This document shows positions 33,767-43,007 of a DNA stretch of 64,000 nt, piece after piece. The position numbers and the translations under genes are program-made. Each line of letters begins with the position of its first letter. The stretch's first letter is position 1. This DNA comes from Paraclostridium hominis (GTDB lineage: Bacteria > Bacillota > Clostridia > Peptostreptococcales > Peptostreptococcaceae). The notes under the pieces are model-generated. The model was not told the origin of the DNA and made no database searches. It worked only from the letters and a program-made list of their open reading frames with translations. Where the stretch lies: positions 186,001 through 250,000 of the forward strand of contig NZ_JACRWD010000001.1 of NCBI RefSeq assembly GCF_014306135.1, given 5' to 3'.

Positions 33767-33886
33767 TAATTAATGTAAGTTAAAAATTAAAAATTGTAGT
33801 TGTTTTAGGATAGAATATTTTTAATATTGGATTTTAAAATGATTATAACTGAACTAAAATTATGTCTCTTACATTAATTAAGGTAA
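33767..33886. promoter_or_regulatory. Paired inverted operator-like repeats upstream of the MFS pump
   Basis: TAATTAATGTAAG (33767-33779) recurs inverted as CTTACATTAATTA (33868-33880), 88 bases apart. The right copy sits in an 18-base near-palindrome, TTACATTAATTAAGGTAA (33869-33886), just before the ribosome site. This is the form of a TetR/MarR-type operator in two copies; an invertible segment is the other reading. Confidence 0.4.
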
Positions 33887-33912
33887 AATTTAATTAACAG
33901 GAGTGTATTTTT

Positions 33913-35583
33913 ATGAGCGGATCACAGAAGAAAAACAGTACAGGGATAGCTATGTTAGTTTTCTTACTTGGAATTTTTATGGGGGCTATGGATTCAGGTA
34001 TAGTATCTCCAGCAAGGAACGTAATAGCTAATGGACTAGGCATAACTGAGTCTGCTAGTGTATGGATGATAACTATATATACATTAGCTTATGCGGTTTC
34101 TATGCCAATTACAGGAAAATTAGCCGATACATATGGTAGAAAAAAGGTATATATGTTATGTGTTATATTATTTGCAACAGGCTCATTACTTTGTGGAGTA
34201 TCTGATATAGTAGGAAGCTATCAATTTTTATTAACTTCAAGAGTAATTCAAGCAATAGGTGGAGGAGGTATAATGCCAATTGCTACAGCTTATATAGGAG
34301 CTTCTTTTCCAGAGGAAAAAAGAGGTTCAGCTCTTGGTATGGTAGGTGGAGTATATGGTATAGCAACAGTACTTGGACCTACATTAGGAAGTTTTGTACT
34401 TTCTATGGCAGGAGATAGTAGATGGGGATTTTTATTCTTAATAAATGTTCCAATCAGTATAATTATAATAATTGCGGCATTAAAATTAAAAGAAAATAAA
34501 AAAGAATCTAAAGTTAAAAAAATGGATATATGGGGCTCAGTTGTATTAAGTGTTATGGTTGCATCAATAATGTATGGGTTAACAAACTTAAAATTCTATG
34601 ATTTTGCAAATTCAATTCAATCAATGGATGTATGGCCTTATTTAATAATATTTATAGCTTTTATTCCATTGTTTATATCTATAGAAAAAAGAGCAGAAGA
34701 TCCTGTTTTAAATTTAAACTTCTTTACAAATAAGCAAACAGCATTAACTTTATTTTTAAGCTTTATAGTTGGATGTGGACTTATGAGTACAGTATTTTTA
34801 CCACAATTCTCAGAAAATGTACTAAGAATTAAAAGAGGTAGTGGAGGGTATGTAGTAACACTATTTGCTGTTTTTACAGGTATAGCGGCACCTTTAGGTG
34901 GTAAATTCATAGACAAATTTGGAGTTAAAAAATTACTTTTATTAGGGTTTGGTGTAAACATAATAGGGGTGTTATATCAAGCATTAGTAACAGCAAATCA
35001 TCCAAATTTTACAAACTTAACAATAGGCTTAGTATTTATGGGAGCTGGTATGGGATTTACTATGGGAACTCCAATAAATTATTTAATGATGAGTTTGGTT
35101 AAACCTGAAGAGATATCTATGGGGCAATCAACTGTATCATTACTTCGTTCAATAGGAGTTGCAGTGTCACCAAACTTACTTATAAACTTTGTATCAGATG
35201 CAGGGAGAAAAGTACCAGGTGCAATTGAAAAAGTAATGCCACATATTCCAGGTGGGTCTTTAGGAAGCGGACATATATCTTCTCAAATGATGGAAAAGTT
35301 TCAAAGTGCAGATGTCACAACTATATTTAATACTGTAAAGTCATTTGTAGAATCTATGTTTAAGGGACTTCAACACACAATGGGAGCTAATCCTAATATG
35401 AATTTTGATATATTAAAAAATAATTATTTAGTTAGTTTGGATAAAGCTAAACCGGCAATAGAGAATGCATATCAATATACTATGAACCAAGGGTATGCAC
35501 ATTTATTTATCGGGACAGCAGTTATCGCATTATTAGGATTAACTGCATCTTTATTTATAAAAAATCATAAAAATAAAGCTTAA
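33913..35583 (+). CDS. MFS drug efflux transporter, DHA2 (14-helix) family
   Basis: A 556-residue transporter with about 14 membrane helices. Motif A is GKLADTYGRKKVYM; motif C-like LGPTLGSFVLS marks antiporters. MGAMDSGIVSPARNVIA is motif D1, and MGFTMGTPINYLMM lies in the C-terminal half. Proteins of the EmrB/QacA group export lipophilic drugs or bile-like compounds with proton exchange. A roughly 110-residue loop between the late helices (about 425-525, VPGAIEKVMPHIPGGSLG on) is longer than usual. No regulator gene lies next to it, but two inverted operator-like repeats precede it. Confidence 0.9.
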   Translation: MSGSQKKNSTGIAMLVFLLGIFMGAMDSGIVSPARNVIANGLGITESASVWMITIYTLAYAVSMPITGKLADTYGRKKVYMLCVILFATGSLLCGVSDIVGSYQFLLTSRVIQAIGGGGIMPIATAYIGASFPEEKRGSALGMVGGVYGIATVLGPTLGSFVLSMAGDSRWGFLFLINVPISIIIIIAALKLKENKKESKVKKMDIWGSVVLSVMVASIMYGLTNLKFYDFANSIQSMDVWPYLIIFIAFIPLFISIEKRAEDPVLNLNFFTNKQTALTLFLSFIVGCGLMSTVFLPQFSENVLRIKRGSGGYVVTLFAVFTGIAAPLGGKFIDKFGVKKLLLLGFGVNIIGVLYQALVTANHPNFTNLTIGLVFMGAGMGFTMGTPINYLMMSLVKPEEISMGQSTVSLLRSIGVAVSPNLLINFVSDAGRKVPGAIEKVMPHIPGGSLGSGHISSQMMEKFQSADVTTIFNTVKSFVESMFKGLQHTMGANPNMNFDILKNNYLVSLDKAKPAIENAYQYTMNQGYAHLFIGTAVIALLGLTASLFIKNHKNKA

Positions 35584-35597
35584 GAATAAATATATAA

Positions 35598-35638
35598 AAA
35601 ATAGTTATCTTTAATTAAAGATAACTATTTTTTATATA
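35598..35638 (+). terminator. Rho-independent terminator
   Basis: AAAAAATAGTTATCTTTAA / TTAAAGATAACTATTTTTT, a near-perfect palindrome. Confidence 0.9.
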
Positions 35639-35704
35639 TTATTACAAAATTTTGTATATGATATAATATACTAATATTAATAAAACTAAGAAAGAAGGAA
35701 TTAC

Positions 35705-36625
35705 ATGGAAATAAGAAAAATGACTGAAGCGGCTATTATGTCTGCTTTGTTTGTAGTTTGTAGTATTTTTGCAATATCAACAGGTTTTTTATATGCACTT
35801 TATATAGATATGATAGTTCCAATATTTATTGCAATTATATACTTAAGATGTGATTTTAAGTTTAGCGCACTTGCTATGTTAATTTGCTTAGTTATAATAG
35901 GTTTAATTATGGGAGATATAGCTTCAGCAATTTGTATGAGTCAAAGTATGATAATTGGAATCATGTGCGGTTTTATAATTAATAAAAAAACTAAAATGCT
36001 AGATGACTTATTTTATTTAAGTATAATATCTTGTTTTATAATGGTATTAGTAGATGTTTTATTTTCAAACTTAATTGGATTTAGTGTTATGAAGGACTAT
36101 CAACAAATGTTAGCTAAAGTTCCGATTAGTGAAAGCATGAAATCTTCATTAGTTTATATTCTTATTGCAACTCTTCCTTTAGGAACGATAATAATGACTT
36201 ATTTTGGAAGCTTATTTATAGGAAGTAGAATAAAGTGTTTAAAAGAAGTGGCAAGTCAAAAGTTTTATATATTAAAGAATATAAGAAAGTATGCAAATTT
36301 TATATTTTGTTCTAAAATTACAGTATATATAGGATTATTATATTTGCTTATTCTTCAAATTAAAGATTTAACTGGATTTGAAATACATCATATCTACTTA
36401 CTTACAGTGACAGAAACTATAAAATATATAATTTATTATTTTTTAATAAGGGATGCTTATGCATATCTTAGATTATATACTTATCAAAGAACTAAATCTA
36501 TAAAAGTTTTAAATATAATGGGAATGGCTTTTTTAGGATCCATAGTTTTAAAATTTAAGATAAGTTTTTGGGTAATATCAATTATTTCATTTTTTTATGT
36601 GCCGAGAAAACTTCAAACGTTATAA
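35705..36625 (+). CDS. DUF2232 / YybS-like membrane protein
   Basis: A 306-residue protein with eight or so membrane helices. MTEAAIMSALFVVCSIFAIS at the start and the general order of helices fit the YybS (DUF2232) family, whose Bacillus member lies near the ribosomal protein L9 operon. The family is related to the substrate-specific S components of energy-coupling factor transporters, but no ligand is known. GAAGGAA lies seven bases before the ATG. Single gene. Confidence 0.7.
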   Translation: MEIRKMTEAAIMSALFVVCSIFAISTGFLYALYIDMIVPIFIAIIYLRCDFKFSALAMLICLVIIGLIMGDIASAICMSQSMIIGIMCGFIINKKTKMLDDLFYLSIISCFIMVLVDVLFSNLIGFSVMKDYQQMLAKVPISESMKSSLVYILIATLPLGTIIMTYFGSLFIGSRIKCLKEVASQKFYILKNIRKYANFIFCSKITVYIGLLYLLILQIKDLTGFEIHHIYLLTVTETIKYIIYYFLIRDAYAYLRLYTYQRTKSIKVLNIMGMAFLGSIVLKFKISFWVISIISFFYVPRKLQTL

Positions 36626-36626
36626 A

Positions 36627-36660
36627 AAACCCCGTAAATTTCATTACGAGGTTTTTTTAT
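36627..36660. terminator. Bidirectional terminator
   Basis: AAAACCCCGTAA / TTACGAGGTTTTTTT between the DUF2232 gene and the convergent DUF3783 gene. Confidence 0.88.
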
Positions 36661-36661
36661 A

Positions 36662-37075
36662 TTAATGATTAACAGGCTTACCAGCTTTTAAAGCTTCACG
36701 CTCTTCTAATAAATTACTTACTAAAGTATTTACATTCCAATTTACAGAAGTTTCTGTAACTACAGCTATTAAAGGGTTAGAGATTCTAAATTTCTTTAAA
36801 GCATCTATAAAAGAATGAATTTTAGAATGGTCTACATTATTAAATATAACAGCTTTATTTGTTAAACCATTTTCACAATTATCATCTAATTTTCCTTCTA
36901 AAACATCTTTAATCAAAGAATTTCCATTCTTAGGAGTAAGAACTATTTTTTCTTTAACCCCTATTAAACCACATATATTTTTTAACATAGTTAATTCTTT
37001 ATTATTAAAATTGTATAATATTGCGCAAACATTTTCATTAGAAGTAGATAATTTCTTTATATCTTGAAAACTCAT
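36662..37075 (-). CDS. DUF3783 family protein
   Basis: A 137-residue soluble protein. The order CAILYNFNNKELTMLKNICG, GVKEKIVLTPKNGNSLIKDVLEGKL, KAVIFNNVDHSKIHSFIDALKKF and a final NTLVSNLLEEREALKAG fits the DUF3783 family of Clostridia, seen by eye from memory. No function is known. The start at 37075 follows GGAGG by six bases; a TTG four codons earlier overlaps that site. Single gene. Confidence 0.7.
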   Translation of the reverse strand: MSFQDIKKLSTSNENVCAILYNFNNKELTMLKNICGLIGVKEKIVLTPKNGNSLIKDVLEGKLDDNCENGLTNKAVIFNNVDHSKIHSFIDALKKFRISNPLIAVVTETSVNWNVNTLVSNLLEEREALKAGKPVNH

Positions 37076-37252
37076 ATTAACCTCCAAAAATATATTAATA
37101 ATATTATTAATACCTATTTAAATTTATTCTAAACATTATAAATAACGATTTGTACTTATTAACAGCAATTAATATAAGTGGAACAAATTTAAATGCTAGT
37201 CAAAATGGATAATTACAAGTTATAATAGATAAACTTGTAATTTTATAGATAT

Positions 37253-37921
37253 TTATAAAATCATAAGTTCTTTAGGGAACCTAGTAAATATTTCTATTCC
37301 ATCATCTTTTACAAGTACAGTATCTTATATTCTAACTCCACCAAATCCAGGTATATATAGGCCAGGTTCCATAGTTATTATACAACCTTTTTCTATTACT
37401 TTAGTTCCATAGTTACCTAAAAATGGCTCTTCATGAAGGTTCATTCCAACACCATGACCTATTCCAGGATAGTAAAATTTTTCATATTTTTTAATAAATT
37501 CTCTTATAGCTTGATCAGGTTCATCTTTTATATATCTCAAAGATTCTATAATACCATCAGTTCCCACAAGTTCTATATTACATAACATATTTTTTAACGC
37601 TTCATATCTATCAAAAGTTATATTACTTCTTTCAAAACCTAATCTCTTTACACTATTTTCAGCACAAATATGACTAACTGCTTTTATAATATTTTTATCA
37701 AATAAATGCAAGTTTACAACTTCAAAACCTACACATTCTTTTTGAGATAATTCAGTAAATCTACCATCAGTTGTAAGATAAAATTTATCTTTATACGTTA
37801 AAACAAATGCAGCTTCATCAGTAAATTTACTAATATAATTTACATTAGAGCGTTTTGTTAAAAATATTGCATCTAAATTATTATCATTTAGTAATAATGA
37901 AAGTCTTTATGTTCTTTTCAT
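37253..37921 (-). pseudogene. Decayed M24 family Xaa-Pro aminopeptidase
   Basis: Read from ATG 37921 (with AAGGGGG upstream) the frame gives MKRT, a TAA at codon 5, then a creatinase-N-like half (DAIFLTKRSNVNYISKFTDE, FYLTTDGRFTELS, SVKRLGFERSNITFDRYEAL). It jumps from KDEPDQAIREF straight to KYEKFYYPGIGHGVGMNLHE and the C-terminal EPGLYIPGFGGVRI. After that a TAA stands where Glu is usual, and the frame goes on DTVLVKDDGIEIF to PKELMIL and a final stop at 37253. The middle of the catalytic domain, with two metal-binding Asp, is deleted. Two stops plus a large internal deletion make a working enzyme impossible. The longest open part is 128 codons (37325-37711). Confidence 0.85.
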
Positions 37922-38081
37922 AATTGGCCCCCTTACAATAAGAGAATGTTTTCTTATCGATATTATATCAATAGTTAAAGATAATTTAAATATTTTAAAG
38001 ATAAACACTTGTTATAAGTACATCAAAAAAGATATTATAGTATATAAAGTTTTATCTAAGAGGAGTCTAAAGGAGTAGTTT

Positions 38082-38501
38082 ATGAATAGAGCTGAATTTT
38101 TAAAACATTTAACTTTAAAAATATCAAAGAGAGCAAATAAGGGAAAGCATATAATAGTAAAAAAAATTTTAGAAAAAGTATTAGAAAAAGTATCTAAAGT
38201 TTTAATAGTTCCGCCAATTGTGTTTACTGGTGTGATGATTGTGGGTATGCTATTATTGTTAGGAATGAGCATGTTTACTATAAACTTTTTTCCTGATTTT
38301 GTTCATATGATGGATAATAGGTTAATATTGGGAACTATAGGTATTGTTATTAGTTTAATATTTACTAGTTTAAGTATAATTGGGTGGCCTATATATATAA
38401 TAGTTTTAGTAGGTGGAATTTGGTTTATAAGATCATATAGAAAATTTATAAAAAATCATTATTTATATAAAAGAGCAAATGATTTTATGGATAGTGTATA
38501 A
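38082..38501 (+). CDS. Hypothetical membrane protein, 139 aa
   Basis: Not recognised. A basic amphipathic N-terminus (about 1-42, many Lys) leads to two or three membrane helices (about 43-70, 82-104, 106-118) and a basic tail (RSYRKFIKNHYLYKRANDF). AAAGGAG lies seven bases before the ATG. It sits 57 bases before mnmA on the same strand, so it may be co-transcribed, but nothing ties it to tRNA modification. Confidence 0.6.
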   Translation: MNRAEFLKHLTLKISKRANKGKHIIVKKILEKVLEKVSKVLIVPPIVFTGVMIVGMLLLLGMSMFTINFFPDFVHMMDNRLILGTIGIVISLIFTSLSIIGWPIYIIVLVGGIWFIRSYRKFIKNHYLYKRANDFMDSV

Positions 38502-38558
38502 GTTAACACTTTAAAAAACAAGTCAAAGTATATATAATATAAAGAACGAGGTGATAAT

Positions 38559-39644
38559 ATGAAAAAGAGAGTAATGATCGGTATGAGTGGTGGGGTAGAC
38601 AGTTCTGTTGCCGCATATCTTTTAAAAGAACAAGGCTATGATGTAATAGGAGTTACTATGAAGTTATGGCAAGATGATGATGATGAACTTATAGAAAATG
38701 AAGGTGGATGTTGTTCACTTGCGGCTGTTGAAGATGCAAGAAAAGTTGCAGATAAAATAGGTATACCTTTTTACGTATTAAACTTTAGTGATGTATTTAG
38801 AGAAAAAGTAATAGAGCCATTTATAGATGAATATTTAAACGGAAGAACGCCAAATCCTTGTATAGCTTGTAATAAACATATAAAGTTTGATGACTTTTTC
38901 AATAAAGCACGTCAAATAGGATGTGATTATGTAGCTACAGGACATTATGCTAAAATAGAAAAAGATGAAGAAACAGGTAGATATTTACTTAAAAAATCTG
39001 TTACGGATAAAAAAGATCAAACTTATGCTCTGTATAATTTAACTCAAGAACAATTAGAACATACTTTACTTCCAATAGGAGATTACGAAAAAGATAGAGT
39101 AAGAGAAATTGCAAAAGAAATTGGTATAGATGTTCATAATAAACCAGATAGTCAAGAGATATGCTTCGTAAAAGATAATGATTATGCTGGATATGTAAAA
39201 AAACATTCTAAAAAAAGAATTGACCCAGGATTTTTTGTAGATACTAAAGGAAATGTATTAGGAAAGCACAAAGGTATAATAAACTACACTATAGGTCAAA
39301 GAAAAGGACTTGGAATAGCATTTGGTAAGCCTATGTTTGTAGTTGATATAGACCCTGTTAAAAATACAGTTGTATTAGGAGATAATGAAGATATATTTTC
39401 AAATGCATTAATAGCTAAAGATGTAAATTTAATATCAATTGATGATATAAAAGAACCTATAAGAGTACAAGCTAAGGTAAGATACTCAGCAAGACCATCT
39501 GATGCTACAGTAACTAAAATAGGTGAAAATACTGTTAAAATAGTATTTGACGAGCCTCAAAGAGCTATAACTAAAGGTCAATCAGTAGTAATGTATGATG
39601 GAGATAAGGTTGTAGGTGGAGGAATAATAGAAAAGAGCTTATAA
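38559..39644 (+). CDS. mnmA: tRNA-specific 2-thiouridylase MnmA
   Basis: A 361-residue enzyme that thiolates U34 of Lys, Glu and Gln tRNAs. The PP-loop GMSGGVDSSV is at 8-17. The nucleophile Cys lies in TPNPCIACNKHIKF, and the second catalytic Cys in DSQEICFV forms the disulfide during sulfur transfer. GQRKGLGIAFGKPMFV and the C-terminal beta-barrel complete the family layout. Sulfur should come from NifS (24331), whose gene is near, as is usual in Firmicutes where nifS and mnmA are neighbours. AACGAGGTG ribosome site. Confidence 0.96.
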   Translation: MKKRVMIGMSGGVDSSVAAYLLKEQGYDVIGVTMKLWQDDDDELIENEGGCCSLAAVEDARKVADKIGIPFYVLNFSDVFREKVIEPFIDEYLNGRTPNPCIACNKHIKFDDFFNKARQIGCDYVATGHYAKIEKDEETGRYLLKKSVTDKKDQTYALYNLTQEQLEHTLLPIGDYEKDRVREIAKEIGIDVHNKPDSQEICFVKDNDYAGYVKKHSKKRIDPGFFVDTKGNVLGKHKGIINYTIGQRKGLGIAFGKPMFVVDIDPVKNTVVLGDNEDIFSNALIAKDVNLISIDDIKEPIRVQAKVRYSARPSDATVTKIGENTVKIVFDEPQRAITKGQSVVMYDGDKVVGGGIIEKSL

Positions 39645-39761
39645 TAAAAATTCACTTTGCTAATAGCGCCAACGACTACGTACGTTGTTAAAAAAACTAT
39701 TGATTATTTTAAGAAAATTTAGTAATATAACTATAATCAGATAGAAAATATATAATTTAAA

Positions 39762-40003
39762 TACAATGAAAAGAAGTAGTAAATTAATTGATGCTTTACA
39801 GAGAGAGGGATTAGGTGAGAGCCCTTACGATAGATTAATTGAAGCAGTCTTGGAGTATCAACTTTGAAATTAAGTAGGAGTTGACGGTAGTTCCGTTATA
39901 ACTTAAGGTTTTCCGAAGATACTGTGATTTTTACAGTAATTAGGGTGGTACCGCGAGATATATCCTCGCCCCTATAGTTTTATAGAGGCGGGGATTTTTT
40001 AAT
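39762..40003 (+). promoter_or_regulatory. T-box riboswitch (Ala specifier) in the alaS leader
   Basis: The leader has the T-box core AGGGTGGTACCGCG at 39942-39955 and the AG-rich stem I element AGAGAGAGGGA near 39798. In TTGAAGCAGTCTTGGAGTA the codon GCA at 39844-39846 lies in the specifier-loop position. An intrinsic terminator (ATCCTCGCCCCTATA / TATAGAGGCGGGGAT plus TTTTTT, 39962-40000) completes it. Uncharged alanine tRNA would pair with GCA and the T-box bulge and let transcription pass into alaS. Confidence 0.93.
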
Positions 40004-40044
40004 ACAAGGAATAATAAAGACATAAATTATAGGAGGAAATCAAA

Positions 40045-42690
40045 ATGCAAAAAATGGGATTAAACGAAATAAGAAGTAAATTTTTAAACTTCTTTGAATC
40101 AAAGGGACATTTAGTTCAACCAAGTTATTCATTAGTGCCACATAACGATAAGAGTTTATTATTAATAAATGCAGGTATGGCACCACTTAAAAATTACTTT
40201 TCAGGTACAGAAATACCACCAAGTAAGAGAATGACAACTTGTCAAAAGTGTGTAAGAACTGGAGATATAGAAAATGTAGGAGTTACAGCTAGACATGCTA
40301 CATTATTTGAAATGCTTGGAAACTTCTCTTTTGGAGATTACTTCAAAGAAGAAACATTAAAGTGGGGATGGGAGTTTGTTACTGAACACCTAAATATACC
40401 ACAAGATAAGATATGGGTAAGTGTATACCTAGAAGATGATGAAGCTTTCGAAATATGGGAAAAAGAAATAGGTATACCAAAAGAAAGAATAGTAAGATTA
40501 GGTAAAGAAGATAATTTCTGGGAAATAGGTACTGGTGCTTGTGGACCATGTTCAGAAATACACTTTGATAGAGGTGAAGAATATGGATGTGATAACCCAG
40601 ATTGTAAACCAGGATGTGATTGTGATAGATATTTAGAGTTTTGGAATCATGTTTTCTCTCAATTTAACAAAGATGAAGAAGGAAACTATAATCCACTTGA
40701 AAACAAGAACATAGATACAGGTATGGGTCTTGAAAGAATAGCTTGCATAATGCAAGGTGTTGATACTATATTTGACGTTGACACTATAAAGCATATATTA
40801 AATGCTGTTGAAAAAATGACAAACTCTACTTATGGAAAAGAATATAAAGTTGATAAATCTATAAGAATAATAACTGACCATATAAGAAGTGTAAGTTTCT
40901 TAGTTGCAGATGGAGTATTACCATCAAATGAAGGTAGAGGATATGTTCTTAGAAGATTACTTAGAAGAGCAGCAAGAAATGGAAAGTTACTTGGAATGAA
41001 AGAGCCTTTCTTATATAAATTAGTTGATGAAGTTATAGCTGTAAGTGGAGAAGCTTACCCAGAGTTAGTAGAAAAAGCAGACTACATCAAAAAAGTTATA
41101 AGAATAGAAGAAGAAAAATTCAATGAGACAATAGATAAGGGAAGCGAAATATTATCTTCATATATAGAAGAATTAAAAGCTAAAAATGAAAAAACTCTAA
41201 GTGGAGAAAATGCATTTAGATTATATGATACTTACGGATTCCCAGTTGACTTAACTAAAGAAATTTTAGAAGAAGAACATCTAGAAATAGATGAAGAAGG
41301 ATTCCAAGCTGAAATGGAAAAGCAAAGACAAACAGCAAGAGATGCTAGAGGAAATATGGACTCAGAAGCATGGAAAGAAGATGCTATAGCTAAGTTAGAT
41401 AAAGATATAGTTACAGACTTTGAAGGATATGAAACTTTATCTATAGAATCAACTGTTAAAGGAATTGCTAAAAACAACGAATTAGTAGAATCAGCTTGTG
41501 TTTCAGATGAAGTTGTAATAGTTCTTGATAAAACTGCTTTCTATCCAGAAGGTGGAGGACAAGTTGGAGATAAAGGTCTTTTAGTTAATAAAAATGAAGA
41601 TGTAGTTTTAGAAGTAATAGATACTAAAAAAGGACCAAATAACACTATAAAACATATATGTGTTGTTAAATCAGGAATGATAAATGTAGGAGATGTAGTA
41701 TATACTAAGGTTGATAAAGAGGTAAGATTAGCTTCAGCTAGAAACCATAGTGCTACTCATATACTTCACAAAGTATTAAAAGAAGTATTAGGAGAACATG
41801 TTAACCAAGCTGGATCACTTGTAACTCCTGAAAGATTAAGATTTGACGTAACTCATTTTGAGGCTATATCAAAAGATGAATTAAAACTTATAGAAGAAAA
41901 AGTAAATGATATAATATTTGAAGCACTAGATATAACTTGTGAAAATATGAGTATGACAGATGCTTCTAAAAAAGGTGCTACTGCATTATTCGGTGAAAAA
42001 TATGGAGATGAAGTAAGAGTTGTATCTATGGGAGATTATTCAATAGAATTATGCGGAGGAACTCACTTAACAAATACTTCTCAAATAGGTATGTTTAAAA
42101 TACTTTCTGAAGGTGGAGTTGCAGCAGGTGTAAGAAGAATAGAAGCTATAACTGGTAAAGAAGTATATAACTTCCTAAACAATAAACAACACTTAATAAA
42201 TGAAGTATGTGCAACTATAAAAGCTAAAGAAGATAATTTAACAGCAAAAGTAGCACATTTATTAGATGAAACTAAATCATTAACTAAAGAATTAAATGAA
42301 GTTAAAGCTAAAATGAGTTTACAATCTGCAGACTCTATATTAGACTCTAAAGTAGATATAAATGGAGTAAACATAGTTACAGCTAAGTTTGAGGATATGG
42401 ATATGGACACACTTAGAAACACTGCTGATACTTTAAGAGATAAATTAGCTTCAGGGGTAGTAGTATTAGCAAATGTAGCAGGAGGAAAAATAAACTTTGT
42501 TGCTACAGCTACTAAAGATGTAATTGAAAAAGGAGTTCATGCTGGAAACATAGTTAGAGAAGTTGCTCAAACTGCTGGTGGAAAAGGTGGAGGAAGACCT
42601 AATATGGCACAAGCTGGAGCACCAGATGTAACAAAAGTTGATGATGCTTTAAATCATGCAAAAGATGTGTTAAAATCTCAAGTAAAGTAA
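40045..42690 (+). CDS. alaS: Alanyl-tRNA synthetase
   Basis: An 881-residue class II synthetase of full bacterial length. The catalytic domain begins LNEIRSKFLNFFESKGHL; class II motif 2 lies around RHATLFEMLGNFSFGDYF and motif 3 at NIDTGMGLERI. The editing domain has the zinc ligands RNHSATHILHK and CGGTHLTNTSQIG. The C-Ala domain ends GKGGGRPNMAQAG. An extra Cys-rich insert GCDNPDCKPGCDCDRY in the aminoacylation domain is typical of clostridial AlaRS and may bind zinc. Controlled by the T-box just upstream. GGAGG eight bases before ATG. Confidence 0.98.
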   Translation: MQKMGLNEIRSKFLNFFESKGHLVQPSYSLVPHNDKSLLLINAGMAPLKNYFSGTEIPPSKRMTTCQKCVRTGDIENVGVTARHATLFEMLGNFSFGDYFKEETLKWGWEFVTEHLNIPQDKIWVSVYLEDDEAFEIWEKEIGIPKERIVRLGKEDNFWEIGTGACGPCSEIHFDRGEEYGCDNPDCKPGCDCDRYLEFWNHVFSQFNKDEEGNYNPLENKNIDTGMGLERIACIMQGVDTIFDVDTIKHILNAVEKMTNSTYGKEYKVDKSIRIITDHIRSVSFLVADGVLPSNEGRGYVLRRLLRRAARNGKLLGMKEPFLYKLVDEVIAVSGEAYPELVEKADYIKKVIRIEEEKFNETIDKGSEILSSYIEELKAKNEKTLSGENAFRLYDTYGFPVDLTKEILEEEHLEIDEEGFQAEMEKQRQTARDARGNMDSEAWKEDAIAKLDKDIVTDFEGYETLSIESTVKGIAKNNELVESACVSDEVVIVLDKTAFYPEGGGQVGDKGLLVNKNEDVVLEVIDTKKGPNNTIKHICVVKSGMINVGDVVYTKVDKEVRLASARNHSATHILHKVLKEVLGEHVNQAGSLVTPERLRFDVTHFEAISKDELKLIEEKVNDIIFEALDITCENMSMTDASKKGATALFGEKYGDEVRVVSMGDYSIELCGGTHLTNTSQIGMFKILSEGGVAAGVRRIEAITGKEVYNFLNNKQHLINEVCATIKAKEDNLTAKVAHLLDETKSLTKELNEVKAKMSLQSADSILDSKVDINGVNIVTAKFEDMDMDTLRNTADTLRDKLASGVVVLANVAGGKINFVATATKDVIEKGVHAGNIVREVAQTAGGKGGGRPNMAQAGAPDVTKVDDALNHAKDVLKSQVK

Positions 42691-42737
42691 CAAAACAAAA
42701 AAACAAATAAAAATAAAAGAAATAGGGGTGTTGTAGT

Positions 42738-42998
42738 ATGGATGAAAATATGGATTATACAATGAAATTCGAAGGTATAACATCTGAACAAATGAGTGTT
42801 AGCGAAGCTATAGATGTAGTTTATAGCGCTCTTAAGGAAAAAGGATACAACCCTATAAATCAAATTATAGGATACATTCTTTCAGGAGACTCTAGTTATA
42901 TAACAAGTCATAATAATGCTAGAGGAATCATGAAAAAATTTGAAAGAGATGAAATTTTAGAAGAGGTTATAACTTATTACTTGAATAATAGAAAGTAG
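42738..42998 (+). CDS. ireB: IreB family regulatory phosphoprotein (UPF0297)
   Basis: An 86-residue protein with the UPF0297 pattern MKFEGITSEQMSVSEAID, then LKEKGYNPINQIIGYILSGDSSYIT and ARGIMKKFERDEILEEVI. In Enterococcus IreB is phosphorylated on N-terminal threonines by the PASTA kinase IreK and modulates cephalosporin resistance. It stands between alaS and a membrane-protein gene, 47 bases after alaS. In Firmicutes alaS-ireB-ruvX is a common order. The kinase at 16267 is not of the IreK type. Confidence 0.92.
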   Translation: MDENMDYTMKFEGITSEQMSVSEAIDVVYSALKEKGYNPINQIIGYILSGDSSYITSHNNARGIMKKFERDEILEEVITYYLNNRK

Positions 42999-43007
42999 GT
43001 CAATCTT

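Noticed and set aside
39668..39696. Hairpin CAACG...CGTTG after mnmA as terminator
   Set aside because: It is followed by A residues rather than T on the plus strand, so it would not terminate mnmA transcripts.
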